A DNA stretch of 64,000 nt from Parabacteroides chinchillae (GCF_900108035.1 NZ_FNVS01000001.1:62001-126000); one strand, 5' to 3'. Positions 7,449 through 15,962 are shown, counted from the first letter of the stretch. Notes: generated from the sequence alone by a model not told the origin. Numbers and translations are program-made.

Positions 7449-8720
7449 TCAGGATACATAATACCTTTTAATAACTTCAGCAAACATTATAATTAACAAT
7501 AAAGACAATGATAAAAGTAGCCATACCGGACGATGCAAACGTAAATATAACAACGATGACAAAAGAATAGCATAGCAAACTATCAAACTTACAAAATCAA
7601 GTTGAATAATAAACATAGCTCCTGGAATGTGACTGAAAGCATCCACAATTTTCACCATCCATTGCGTTAAAATCTCCACGCCCCGCTGCAACCAGTCAAG
7701 ACCAGGAAACCATTGAGGCAACATAAGCCATAAAAATGCCATCGGAATAAGCATTGTTGCAATAAAGGTTAAAGGCAAGTTCGTGAATAAAAACACGGAT
7801 GATGACCGTCCGAAATAAAATAAACAAAGTAACGCCGTGCCAACCTGCGCCGCAATTGTTATTGTAATCCAATTCCAGGGAATCGACAACAAAGGATTTC
7901 TTACATAAATAAAATTCCTTAATGACGGTTGTAAATACAGGATAAAGAATACTGCTATATAACTCAACTGGAAACCTATATCAAACAAATAAAACGGATC
8001 GTACACCAACATACAAAAAGCCGCGGCAGCCAAAGTATTATAGCTATCTGTTGTACGCCGCAAAACTTTTCCTGTCAGGTAAAAAGACAACATACAACCA
8101 GCCCTGACAGTTGAAGCGGCCATACCTGTGACACAAACAAAACTCCATAAAAGAACCACTACTAAAATATACTTAGTCCATCGTCCGGCTCTGTTCTTTG
8201 GAAGAAATCCCAAAGCAATGGAAAGAAAACCACAAACGATAGCTACATGAAAACCGCTTACAGCCAAAATATGTGCCACACCGGCTGTCGAAAAATTTCT
8301 TTTCACCTCCGGGTTCATAGCTTGCCGGTATCCTAATGTTATTGTAGCTAAAACCGATTTTTCTTCATCTGTCAAGTGTAAACAATCAAAAGAGTCGGCC
8401 AATTTTGATTGTTCTTTCATAGCAAATTGCTGTATTACAGCAGGGCTAACATGATTATCTTGCCGCTCAACTCCTGCAGTAACAAACATGGATGACGTTA
8501 TTAGCAGACAAGAAAAAACAAATCCCCATGTCCAGCGGTAATTATAACAACATCTATTGCCGTTCGCTTCGAAACAGAATGCCAATAACAAGAATGTACC
8601 GGAAGAAAACAAAAGCAAAACAGAAAGATTGCAGTCAGGAAATATTAACTGTAACAAGATTCCGGCTATCCATAAGAAAAGCGGCCTCACAAAAGGCCGC
8701 TTTTGAATTTCTTCAATCAT
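7449..8720 (-). CDS. Compact ComEC/Rec2-family membrane protein
   Basis: 423 aa inner-membrane protein of the ComEC/Rec2 family, the channel through which competent cells import single-stranded DNA. The Competence-domain signature is present (FSTAGVAHILAVSGFHVAI), with about ten predicted membrane helices. Bacteroidales homologues are usually about 650-750 aa. This one goes from an N-terminal helix pair (residues 10-75) almost directly to the channel domain, leaving little room for the DUF4131 OB-fold, and has no C-terminal metallo-beta-lactamase domain. The frame is intact. It follows rpe by 32 bases, so they are probably co-transcribed. A terminator-like hairpin lies inside its first codons. 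Confidence 0.85.
   Translation of the reverse strand: MIEEIQKRPFVRPLFLWIAGILLQLIFPDCNLSVLLLFSSGTFLLLAFCFEANGNRCCYNYRWTWGFVFSCLLITSSMFVTAGVERQDNHVSPAVIQQFAMKEQSKLADSFDCLHLTDEEKSVLATITLGYRQAMNPEVKRNFSTAGVAHILAVSGFHVAIVCGFLSIALGFLPKNRAGRWTKYILVVVLLWSFVCVTGMAASTVRAGCMLSFYLTGKVLRRTTDSYNTLAAAAFCMLVYDPFYLFDIGFQLSYIAVFFILYLQPSLRNFIYVRNPLLSIPWNWITITIAAQVGTALLCLFYFGRSSSVFLFTNLPLTFIATMLIPMAFLWLMLPQWFPGLDWLQRGVEILTQWMVKIVDAFSHIPGAMFIIQLDFVSLIVCYAILLSSLLYLRLHRPVWLLLSLSLLLIIMFAEVIKRYYVS
8677..8704 (-). terminator. Terminator-like hairpin inside comEC start
   Basis: AAAAGCGGCCT (8677-8687) and its perfect complement (8694-8704) enclose a 6-nt loop. On the minus strand the stem is followed by TTTTCTT, a textbook intrinsic terminator. 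It sits about 16-44 nt downstream of the comEC ATG and encodes the conserved KRPFVRPLF residues. Confidence 0.7.
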
Positions 8721-8752
8721 TTATGTCAAGGTTTGGTATTTTATGTATTTTA

Positions 8753-9403
8753 TTATAATTCTTTCAAATCCCGTATCGTCTGTAACGGATCAGGAGATTT
8801 AAAAACAAAACTACCTGCCACTAAGACATCTGCACCTGCATCTAACAGTCGTTTTCCGGTTTCCATATTAACGCCTCCATCTATTTCGATTAAAGTATTC
8901 AAACCTTTACGGGTTATCATTTCTTTCAAACGGACCGTTTTTTCCACTGTATGTTCAATGAAACGCTGTCCTCCGAAACCCGGATTAACAGACATAAGCA
9001 ATACCATATCCACATCCTGGATAATGTCTTCCAATAGACAAACCGGAGTATGCGGGTTTAGAGTAACTGCCGCTTTCATTCCCGTTTCCTTAATTGCTGC
9101 CACCGTACGGTGCAAATGCGTACTTGCTTCATAATGTACATTCATCATATACGCACCTATAGCTGCAATTTCCCTGACGAACTTCTGAGGCTCAACTATC
9201 ATCAGGTGAACATCCATTGGTTTCTTACAGATAGGCTTCAATGCCTCAAGCACAGGAAAGCCAAAAGAGATATTCGGAACAAATACGCCATCCATAATAT
9301 CCAAGTGTAACCAGTCTGCATCACTATTATTTATCATTTCTACCTCTTCCTGCAAATGCATAAAGTCCGCAGACAATAAAGAGGGTGCTATTAAATGTTT
9401 CAT
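8753..9403 (-). CDS. rpe: Ribulose-phosphate 3-epimerase
   Basis: Converts ribulose-5-phosphate and xylulose-5-phosphate in the pentose phosphate pathway; cytosolic TIM barrel of 216 aa. Family motifs are all present: IAPSLLSADF, LHLDIMDG, the phosphate-binding NPGFGGQ, and EIDGGVN near the C-terminus. The start is ATG 9403; the longer frame (from 9451) adds residues that overlap the promoter box and the upstream terminator, so it is not real. comEC follows closely. Confidence 0.95.
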   Translation of the reverse strand: MKHLIAPSLLSADFMHLQEEVEMINNSDADWLHLDIMDGVFVPNISFGFPVLEALKPICKKPMDVHLMIVEPQKFVREIAAIGAYMMNVHYEASTHLHRTVAAIKETGMKAAVTLNPHTPVCLLEDIIQDVDMVLLMSVNPGFGGQRFIEHTVEKTVRLKEMITRKGLNTLIEIDGGVNMETGKRLLDAGADVLVAGSFVFKSPDPLQTIRDLKEL

Positions 9404-9423
9404 AAATACTCTTTTGTTTTTTG

Positions 9424-9431
9424 CAAAGGTA
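9424..9431 (-). promoter_or_regulatory. -7 promoter box for rpe
   Basis: Minus strand TACCTTTG. Transcription would start near 9418, about 15 nt before the chosen ATG (9403). This supports that start. Confidence 0.7.
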
Positions 9432-9438
9432 CATAAAA

Positions 9439-9475
9439 AGAAAGAGAACACTTACATAATAAATGTTCTCTTTCT
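9439..9475 (-). terminator. Intrinsic terminator
   Basis: 12-bp stem AGAAAGAGAACA (9439-9450) with its complement at 9464-9475, loop of 13 nt. On the minus strand it is followed by a T-rich tail. It ends the transcript of the ECF sigma/58-aa unit before the rpe promoter. Confidence 0.8.
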
Positions 9476-9483
9476 CTAATTCT

Positions 9484-9660
9484 TTAATTCATTACTAAAC
9501 CGCAGAGGTCTGCTCTCAACAGAGGTTCTGCATGATAAACCCTTGCAAACTGACTAAGGAAATCCAGCGTTTGCTTGCGAGGCATGCTGTTCTTGTCATC
9601 AGGGTTCTTTTTGGCTTTATTGTCCGCTTCATTCATACATTGAGTAGAAAGTCTTTTCAT
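9484..9660 (-). CDS. Small protein of unknown function, 58 aa
   Basis: 58 residues from ATG 9660 (the two residues upstream need a TTG start). The product is hydrophilic with a positively charged first half and a more conserved-looking second half (PRKQTLDFLSQFARVYHAE ... LCGLVMN). No domain recognised. It follows the ECF sigma gene by 77 bases on the same strand and is closed by a strong terminator. The ordered amino-acid composition and the position suggest a real gene, possibly a sigma-associated small regulator, but that role is a guess. Confidence 0.6.
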   Translation of the reverse strand: MKRLSTQCMNEADNKAKKNPDDKNSMPRKQTLDFLSQFARVYHAEPLLRADLCGLVMN

Positions 9661-9737
9661 AGGCAACTGTTTTTTCTTTTGATATTAAAACGTTACCTTG
9701 TTCCACTTATTGCACGAAATGATATTATTTTATCAAA

Positions 9738-10331
9738 TTATACCAAAGATAATTCTATGCTGTTTTCATCCGCCATACGGCGCATATTCAGGATAGCATA
9801 TCTCATACGTCCTAAAGCCGTATTGATACTTACACCGGTTATATCAGCAATTTCTTTAAAGCTGAGATCCTGATAGTACCTCATTTCCAACACTTCACGC
9901 TGACTATCAGGCAAATGCCTAACCAATTTTTTCACATCCGAAAGAACCTGACGACGTACAATATTATCTTCGATTGTTCCGTCGCAAAGTTTTATATTAT
10001 TAAAAAGGTCTACTTCAACCTCATCATTGGAGACTGTATTTTCGCTACGTTCCTGACGGAAATAGTCAATAATCAGATTATGGGCAATACGCGTTATCCA
10101 TGCTTTAAACTTCCCGTTCTCTGTATACCGGCCTTGCTTAATAGTCATAATAACTTTTACAAAGGTCTCCTGGAAAATATCTTCCGTAAGATCTCTATTG
10201 CGTACTATAAAGTAAATATAGGAATGGATGCTGCTTTTATAACGACTTAACAAAACATCGAATGCAGCATTATCACCTTGCGCATAAAGGACAACCAGAT
10301 CTTCGTCGGTCATCATTTTTAATGTACTCAT
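9738..10331 (-). CDS. ECF-type RNA polymerase sigma factor
   Basis: 197 aa sigma-70 family protein with only regions 2 and 4. Region 2 (about 12-85) has DLTEDIFQETFVKV and the -10-recognising WITRIAHNLIIDYFR. Region 4 (about 130-185) has LPDSQREVLEMRYYQDLSF and the helix-turn-helix KEIADITGVSINTALGRMR. No FecR or other membrane anti-sigma gene is adjacent, unlike the PUL sigma factor later in the window, so this looks like a free-standing ECF sigma of the Bacteroidales core genome. Its regulon is unknown. Confidence 0.9.
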   Translation of the reverse strand: MSTLKMMTDEDLVVLYAQGDNAAFDVLLSRYKSSIHSYIYFIVRNRDLTEDIFQETFVKVIMTIKQGRYTENGKFKAWITRIAHNLIIDYFRQERSENTVSNDEVEVDLFNNIKLCDGTIEDNIVRRQVLSDVKKLVRHLPDSQREVLEMRYYQDLSFKEIADITGVSINTALGRMRYAILNMRRMADENSIELSLV

Positions 10332-10472
10332 TACTTTTCTTATTTTAAGTTTCCTTGAGTAACGTTTATGCTATAGGCTGTGAAGTTTTAATGTTATACA
10401 ATGTTTATTATGGAAGCAAAAGAACAAAAACTATTTTAATTAGGCAAGTTTTTCATTTCTTTTTATAAAAAG

Positions 10473-10515
10473 AATGTCCCCTACCTGTACTTTTCACGTA
10501 CAAATAGGGGACATT
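10473..10515 (-). terminator. Intrinsic terminator after the FadL-like gene
   Basis: Outer stem AATGTCCCCTA (10473-10483) with TAGGGGACATT (10505-10515) and an inner TGTAC/GTACA stem. On the minus strand CTTTTTATAAAAAG follows. It closes the operon 10536-13460. The 140 bases beyond, up to the ECF sigma start, hold nothing I can identify. Confidence 0.8.
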
Positions 10516-10535
10516 TCTGAACTAACTATGGCTTT

Positions 10536-12131
10536 TTAGAACTTATAGCCCAATGTCAAAGCCACACGCGTCGTATTTGTTTTCAAAGTTGCTCCCTGAT
10601 TAAGGATTTCAATATCACCATCTTCCATTGGATATAAATTAGAGAAATTATAAGCATCTTCTTTATGTACTGTATACACATACGCCAAATCGGCATAGAA
10701 GTTAGGTGTAAAACGATAACCAAGGCCTATTGTATAATTGTTCACACCCCGGTCTATCGTATAGTTAGGAATAGTACCTACAGTAACTGTCTCAATTTTC
10801 TGGTCTCTCAAATCAGCTTTTACCGGACTACCGCTCCAAGCATAACCCGCGCGTACCGAAAACTGAGGTGTTATTCTGGCTTCCGCGCCTACACGTAAAG
10901 TATTTCCAATACCAAAATCTTCTTTTATATACGTATTTGTTTCCAGGTTTTCATTACCGTTTTCAAAATACATTTTCATGTTCTTGTAATTGGTTAGCTC
11001 ATAATCAACACTGATTAACCCATACTTTCCGATAATTGCAGCAGCACTGAACAACCATTTATCAGGAGAACGGTACTGGTAATTCGAATATGCACCATCA
11101 GGGGTAGTAGCCCACTGATCGCCCCCCATCACACGCGAAGAACCTTTTGCGTAAAAATAATCTGTCATCTTATACCAGACAGGAGAATTATATGCAACGC
11201 CTAACCGGAAATAGTCTGACGGACGAACAATGGCTCCTATATTAAAAGAATAACCTGTACCATCCGTGCTAAGGGAATTTTCCAGTTTCAGATTACTGTC
11301 ATCCGTAAATACTTCATTATACCAGGAAGAATAATCATAATTCAAATCCGTAATAGCCAACGTACCTCCCAACAAAAAAACATCAGAAAAATTTAATCCG
11401 AAAGCTATATTATACTGATCAATTGCACCTCTCTCCGTCACGTTCAAATCGGCTCCCGTCTGCTTCAGCCATTCTCCTGTTCCCGAATTTATATAAGAGC
11501 TGGAAAACTCTCTACTCCTATCACCTCCGATAGGATTCATAAAACCGGCATTATAGCCAAGAACAGACATCCACGGCAGATCGTTAGCATACGGGTCAAG
11601 CCCTTTTCCGTCTTTCAGGTCGTTTGCAATAAAACCAGGAGAGCGATGAGCTAAACGCGTTGACAACTCGGCAATATAATCGGACAGGGATGTGTTCAGT
11701 CCGCCGCCGGTACTCATAGTATAATTACGGCTATAGTTTTTTGCCCTATTGTAAGAGAAACCAACATTCCAGCTCACCAGACCTGCATCATTGGAGGTCG
11801 GGAAATAACCCACATAAGCTATATTGTCAAAATTTACTCTCGTACGGCTATTATCAACTTTATTACCCAGCCAATCAGATTTGGCAGAAACACTGGACAA
11901 ACTTAACGTTGTAACAATTTCGGAACTACGATAAATTGCCAATCCAGCCGGGTTGCTATGCATTGCCGAAATATCTCCGCCCAAAGCACCAAACGCACCA
12001 CCCATACTCAAATAACGCGCTGTTCCGTTCAGATCATTCTGAACAAATCTAAAAGCATCTAACTCGCCTTGTGAGAAAGCGGCACTGCTATATAAAGCGA
12101 GTGCCGACATTACGATCAATATCTTTTTCAT
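10536..12131 (-). CDS. FadL/OMPP1-family outer-membrane barrel
   Basis: 531 aa. Signal peptide residues 1-20 (MKKILIVMSALALYSSAAFS). The mature N-terminus contains the family signature ARYLSMGGAFGALGGDISAMHSNPAGLA, followed by alternating amphipathic strands and a C-terminal aromatic residue (TLGYKF), as expected for BamA-dependent insertion. FadL/TodX members carry hydrophobic molecules across the outer membrane; in Bacteroidetes the same fold (PorV-like) also helps type 9 secretion. The substrate is unknown. It lies 33 bases downstream of the Trp/Tyr/Gly-rich secreted protein, in one operon. Confidence 0.85.
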   Translation of the reverse strand: MKKILIVMSALALYSSAAFSQGELDAFRFVQNDLNGTARYLSMGGAFGALGGDISAMHSNPAGLAIYRSSEIVTTLSLSSVSAKSDWLGNKVDNSRTRVNFDNIAYVGYFPTSNDAGLVSWNVGFSYNRAKNYSRNYTMSTGGGLNTSLSDYIAELSTRLAHRSPGFIANDLKDGKGLDPYANDLPWMSVLGYNAGFMNPIGGDRSREFSSSYINSGTGEWLKQTGADLNVTERGAIDQYNIAFGLNFSDVFLLGGTLAITDLNYDYSSWYNEVFTDDSNLKLENSLSTDGTGYSFNIGAIVRPSDYFRLGVAYNSPVWYKMTDYFYAKGSSRVMGGDQWATTPDGAYSNYQYRSPDKWLFSAAAIIGKYGLISVDYELTNYKNMKMYFENGNENLETNTYIKEDFGIGNTLRVGAEARITPQFSVRAGYAWSGSPVKADLRDQKIETVTVGTIPNYTIDRGVNNYTIGLGYRFTPNFYADLAYVYTVHKEDAYNFSNLYPMEDGDIEILNQGATLKTNTTRVALTLGYKF

Positions 12132-12164
12132 CTTATTCTCTATTTAATCAACCTGATATCCTTT

Positions 12165-13460
12165 CTATCTACGGCCACCACCGGAACGGCTTCCGCCACC
12201 TCCTGACCTAACGCTACCGCCACTTGACCGGCTACCACCAAAACTACCACTTGAAGAACCTATGGAAGAACCACTGCTACGGGAAGGAGCTGTGTAACTT
12301 CTGGTTTCGGATGATGATGAACGGCTACTATTATTATATGAACGATTATTATTATAAGTACGGCTCGGTGCTGTATATTGACGGCTGAACGAAGAACGAC
12401 CAGCGCTGCTACTTCTTTCAATCACGCGTGAACGGCTGGAGTTCACTGATGACGAACGGTTACCGGATGATGATGAAGAACTACGTCCTATAGAGGATCT
12501 GCTGCCGGCTCCGGAAGCCCCGCTTCTTGAATATGTGCCGGATCTGTCAGATGAAGATACACGTCCCGAACTACTTCGTCCCGTCGTAGAACTTCCTCTT
12601 AATGAAGAAGAAGTAGAACGGTCGCCTGCATAACTTCTTCCATTGGAAGTACGTCCGTTATATGTGCTTGTACCGGCATAGCTTCTGCCGCCAGAAGTAC
12701 GTCCGTTATTATATTTCGTATATGGAGTTGCATAATACGGATAATGATGATGGTGTCCCCAATGGCCACCCCAGTAGCCGCCGCCCCATCCCCATGATGG
12801 ACCATACCATGGATCATACCAACCACCATACCACGGGCTTGACCAACCGGCGTAAAATCCGCCCCAACCAAAGCCCCAGCGAGGTCCATACCATGAGGAG
12901 TAAGTCCACCAAGGACTGTAACCAATCCAAGGATCATACCAGCCTCCGCCATACCATGGGTTACCCCAGCTATTACCTATATTGATATTGAAGTTTACAT
13001 TTGCATTTCCATCTGAATAATCGGTATCATAGCCATAACCATAATATCCGTCACTCAAATACAAATCAACCTGATCGGCACCAGCTATTGTAATTTTACT
13101 AGGTGAATGATAGCGAATAATACGTTCTGTATATTCCGTATCGGAACGACGTTCGGGAGCAGCTTTTGTTTGTACAACATCACTTTCCGTAAATTCATCG
13201 TCATCATTATAAGGTTCGTCTACATCTACAGAAGTGTAACGACGGTTATATTCGTCCACATCCCTGCTTGCACCATAAGCTGAGGTGGCTGAAGATGCGA
13301 CTTCTCTCTTTGTTTGTATTACGTTTTTCTCTTCTACTTTTTCTTTCTTCTTATTCTTGCTTGAAGAGAAATACACATCATCAAAGAATTCTTCCTGGGC
13401 AGCAACACTGAAAGTCACCAGAAGCATAACTATCACAGATGTTAATTTCATGGGTTTCAT
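12165..13460 (-). CDS. Secreted Trp/Tyr/Gly- and Ser-rich low-complexity protein
   Basis: 431 aa, no family recognised. ATG 13460 is chosen over the in-frame ATG 13478 because AGGAG lies 7 bases before it and the signal peptide (MKPMKLTSVIVMLLVTFSVAAQ) then begins cleanly. Regions: charged N-terminal third; a middle block of about 100 residues made of Trp, Tyr, Gly and Pro with repeats like GGWYDPWYG and a HHHH run; a C-terminal block of about 170 residues of Ser, Arg and Gly (SGRVSSSDRSGTYSRSG), ending GGGGSRSGGGRR. The composition suggests a disordered, surface-associated or condensing protein. It is co-transcribed with a FadL-like barrel. Confidence 0.75.
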   Translation of the reverse strand: MKPMKLTSVIVMLLVTFSVAAQEEFFDDVYFSSSKNKKKEKVEEKNVIQTKREVASSATSAYGASRDVDEYNRRYTSVDVDEPYNDDDEFTESDVVQTKAAPERRSDTEYTERIIRYHSPSKITIAGADQVDLYLSDGYYGYGYDTDYSDGNANVNFNINIGNSWGNPWYGGGWYDPWIGYSPWWTYSSWYGPRWGFGWGGFYAGWSSPWYGGWYDPWYGPSWGWGGGYWGGHWGHHHHYPYYATPYTKYNNGRTSGGRSYAGTSTYNGRTSNGRSYAGDRSTSSSLRGSSTTGRSSSGRVSSSDRSGTYSRSGASGAGSRSSIGRSSSSSSGNRSSSVNSSRSRVIERSSSAGRSSFSRQYTAPSRTYNNNRSYNNSSRSSSSETRSYTAPSRSSGSSIGSSSGSFGGSRSSGGSVRSGGGGSRSGGGRR

Positions 13461-13516
13461 ATTTTTTCTCCTCTTCATTTATATATTCCTAATCGATATT
13501 TATATTTTAGACATTG

Positions 13517-13532
13517 AACCATCCCGATGGTT
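13517..13532. repeat. Short palindrome, CATCCCGATG module
   Basis: AACCATC-CC-GATGGTT, a 7-bp stem with 2-nt loop, in the leader of the 12165-13460 gene. Its core CATCCCGATG recurs at 13696 and, inverted, at 13740, with variants near 54070 and 54092. Confidence 0.6.
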
Positions 13533-13578
13533 TAACTAGTATTTCTTTTTAAAGAATAAACACCTTGCACTATAGGTA

Positions 13579-13586
13579 CAAATATA
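13579..13586 (-). promoter_or_regulatory. -7 promoter box for the 12165-13460 operon
   Basis: Minus strand TATATTTG, matching TAnnTTTG. Predicted start near 13572, giving a leader of about 110 nt containing the palindrome at 13517-13532. Confidence 0.6.
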
Positions 13587-13689
13587 GCCTGTTATTAATG
13601 GAATCAAAGCATTTATATATACTTTAACTATCTATCACAGACAATACACGCTGTCTACAATTTAAGATGCATAAGAAGAACGTTTCGCT

Positions 13690-13749
13690 GCAAAACATCC
13701 CGATGATTTTTGAAAATGATCAGGATGTTTTGCAAAAATCATCGGGATG
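13690..13749. repeat. Nested palindromic repeat with two alternative folds
   Basis: Two overlapping inverted repeats: GCAAAACATCC (13690-13700) pairs with 13723-13733, and a 17-nt stretch CATCCCGATGATTTTTG (13696-13712) pairs exactly with 13733-13749. The two stems exclude each other. It lies in the 380-base gap between two minus-strand genes; nothing else is recognisable there apart from the operon promoter. Confidence 0.75.
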
Positions 13750-13842
13750 AGTTAAAAATATGAATGGTAGCTTTATTACGACCGACCTCAGTGCCGGTAT
13801 TGATAAACGACTTGAAAAAATACAGAAGATGGAATAAATAAA

Positions 13843-14484
13843 TTATCCGAAATGCGGTGGTTTCATACTGAGCTTCTTTTCAACAAAACTCTTCATAAAG
13901 GCCACTGTTTCGTCAATACCTAATACAGAAGCATCTATGGAAAAGTTATACGAAGAAGCGACGCCCCAAGCTTTATTTGTATAGTAATTGTAATAAGCGG
14001 CACGGGATTTATCCGTTTTAACTATCAATTCTTTCGCTTGCTCTACAGTAATTTGCTGACTCTCCAAAATCCTCTGAATACGATTTTCCATTGTATTATG
14101 GACAAAGAAACTGATACATGCAGTATCATCACGGAGGATATAATCGGCACAACGTCCGACCAGAATACACGATTCGGTCTCGGCCAACTTCCGGATGGCA
14201 TCACTTTGCAACTTAAATAGTGCATCGTTAGACAAAATATCATTGAAAGGAGTAAACATACTCATATACGAATAGCCCATTGTAAAAGCATAGGCCAAGC
14301 CACTTGAAGCACGTTCGTCAGCCTGCTCAAATACATCTTCACACAATCCGCTTTCTTTTGCCGCTACGGACAACAATTCTTTATCGTAATAGGCAATGCC
14401 CAAAGATTTTGCCAGTTTTTGTCCTATTTCTCGTCCACCGCTTCCAAACTGCCGGCCGATGGTTAATACTATCCTATTATCCAT
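13843..14484 (-). CDS. Cytidylate kinase-like family protein
   Basis: 213 aa. The N-terminal P-loop RQFGSGGREIGQKLAKSLG and the following YYDKELL are typical of the cytidylate-kinase-like family (PF13189), which is distinct from classical Cmk and common in gut anaerobes. A CVRCADYILR-like segment (ILVGRCADYIL, about residue 105) is the usual second motif. A nucleoside-monophosphate kinase activity is likely but the substrate is not established. A near-consensus box (TATCTTTA, minus, 14514-14521) lies 30 bases upstream. Confidence 0.82.
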   Translation of the reverse strand: MDNRIVLTIGRQFGSGGREIGQKLAKSLGIAYYDKELLSVAAKESGLCEDVFEQADERASSGLAYAFTMGYSYMSMFTPFNDILSNDALFKLQSDAIRKLAETESCILVGRCADYILRDDTACISFFVHNTMENRIQRILESQQITVEQAKELIVKTDKSRAAYYNYYTNKAWGVASSYNFSIDASVLGIDETVAFMKSFVEKKLSMKPPHFG

Positions 14485-14530
14485 AGAGTAAATCGTTAAA
14501 AATATTACAGCGTTAAAGATACAATTTTTT

Positions 14531-15886
14531 TTATTCTTTCGGCATACGTTTAAATTTTCTAAACTGATTCACCAAAACAATAGCCGTTACGATAGTTGCA
14601 GTTGCATCGGCCACCGGTATACTGATCCACACTCCGAGTGTCCCGAAAAACCGGGGAAGGATAATCAAGCAAGGTACAAGGAACAGCAACTGACGGGTAA
14701 GTGATAAGAAAATAGCTTTCTTGGACATACCTATGGAAAGGAAAAAGTTTGTTGCCACCATTTGAAATCCTACAATCGGAAATACAGCAAACACAATGTG
14801 CAAACCATACACGGAAGCATTAATTAATTCATCATCCACAGTAAACAACTGTACGATCAGTGAAGGAAACAACTGGCATAGTAAAAATCCAAAAGTAGCT
14901 ACTCCAACAGCCCATTTAGTAGTCAGTTTAGTTACTTCCGTAACACGATGGAACTGGCGGGCTCCGAAATTATACCCGGCAATAGGCTGCATACCTTGGT
15001 TGAAACCCATTATGATCATAATAAAGAGAAAAACAATACGGTTTACAATGCCATACGCACCAATCGCCATATCGCCTCCATATTCTTTCAACCCTCTATT
15101 TATCAAAATTATAATCAGACACGAACACATATTCATCAGAAAAGGGGACATACCTATATATAGGATTCCTTTTACAATTTCTGATCTCAAATGAAATATG
15201 CCACGATGAAAATGAATCAACTGTTTCGGTTTTGAGAAATGAATAAACTGTCCCATCAGTGAAATCACCTGAGAAATAACCGTAGCCCAGGCCGAACCCT
15301 CAATGCCCCATCCGAAACCAAATATAAAAAGAGGATTCAAAACACAGTTTATTACAACCGAAGCCAATGTTGCATACATTGCCAACTTAGGGAAACCCGA
15401 AGAACGAAGTACAGCATTCAATCCCAGATACATATGAGTAACAACGTTGCCATATAAAATAACCCGCATATAATCGCGCGCATAAGAAATCGTATTTTCG
15501 CTGGCTCCAAAAAAATATAAAACCGGATCTAACAGAAAGAGAAAAACAAAAGTAAAAGTAACCCCTAACAGGATATTCAACATCAGTACATTTCCCAAAA
15601 CCTTATTGGCTCCTTCATAATTTTTTTGTCCCAACTTAACAGATACCAAAGTAGAAGCTCCGACGCCAACAAGCGAACCAAAAGCTGCTGCTAAATTCAT
15701 TAACGGAAAAGTTAAAGCCAAACCAGAAATAGCCAACGGACCAACACCATGTCCTATGAAAATGCTGTCTGCCATATTATAAAGAGAAGAAGCTGTCATC
15801 GCTATAATAGCCGGAATTGCATACTGGGTCAGTAACTTACCGATAGGTTCGGTACCTAATACCAAAGGAGAGTTTTGTTTTGCCAT
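14531..15886 (-). CDS. MATE-family efflux transporter
   Basis: 451 aa integral membrane protein with about 12 helices in two homologous halves. The N-terminal LGTEPIGKLLTQYAIPAIIAM and the SLYNMADSIFIGHGVG motif are characteristic of the DinF/NorM-like MATE group. These proteins export cationic drugs, dyes or metabolites in exchange for Na+ or H+. The substrate cannot be inferred. Its promoter box faces away from the methionine-sulfoxide reductase gene, with which it shares a 76-base divergent region. Confidence 0.92.
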   Translation of the reverse strand: MAKQNSPLVLGTEPIGKLLTQYAIPAIIAMTASSLYNMADSIFIGHGVGPLAISGLALTFPLMNLAAAFGSLVGVGASTLVSVKLGQKNYEGANKVLGNVLMLNILLGVTFTFVFLFLLDPVLYFFGASENTISYARDYMRVILYGNVVTHMYLGLNAVLRSSGFPKLAMYATLASVVINCVLNPLFIFGFGWGIEGSAWATVISQVISLMGQFIHFSKPKQLIHFHRGIFHLRSEIVKGILYIGMSPFLMNMCSCLIIILINRGLKEYGGDMAIGAYGIVNRIVFLFIMIIMGFNQGMQPIAGYNFGARQFHRVTEVTKLTTKWAVGVATFGFLLCQLFPSLIVQLFTVDDELINASVYGLHIVFAVFPIVGFQMVATNFFLSIGMSKKAIFLSLTRQLLFLVPCLIILPRFFGTLGVWISIPVADATATIVTAIVLVNQFRKFKRMPKE

Positions 15887-15901
15887 ATATTATATTTTCT
15901 G

Positions 15902-15909
15902 CAAAGATA
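15902..15909 (-). promoter_or_regulatory. -7 promoter box for the MATE gene
   Basis: Minus strand TATCTTTG; predicted start near 15895, only about 10 nt from the ATG at 15886. Confidence 0.65.
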
Positions 15910-15930
15910 CACACTTTTAGACTTAATTTT

Positions 15931-15938
15931 TACCTTTG
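15931..15938 (+). promoter_or_regulatory. -7 promoter box for the sulfoxide reductase gene
   Basis: TACCTTTG on the plus strand, predicted start near 15945, leader of about 18 nt. It is back to back with the MATE promoter, 21 bases away. Confidence 0.65.
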
Positions 15939-15962
15939 CTTTTGTATAATGGATTATAAAAT

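Noticed and set aside
13760-13837. 25-residue ORF (MNGSFITTDLSAG...) before the cytidylate-kinase-like gene
   Set aside because: It could be a gene relic, but there is no promoter box, no ribosome-binding site and no recognisable family; too little to call.
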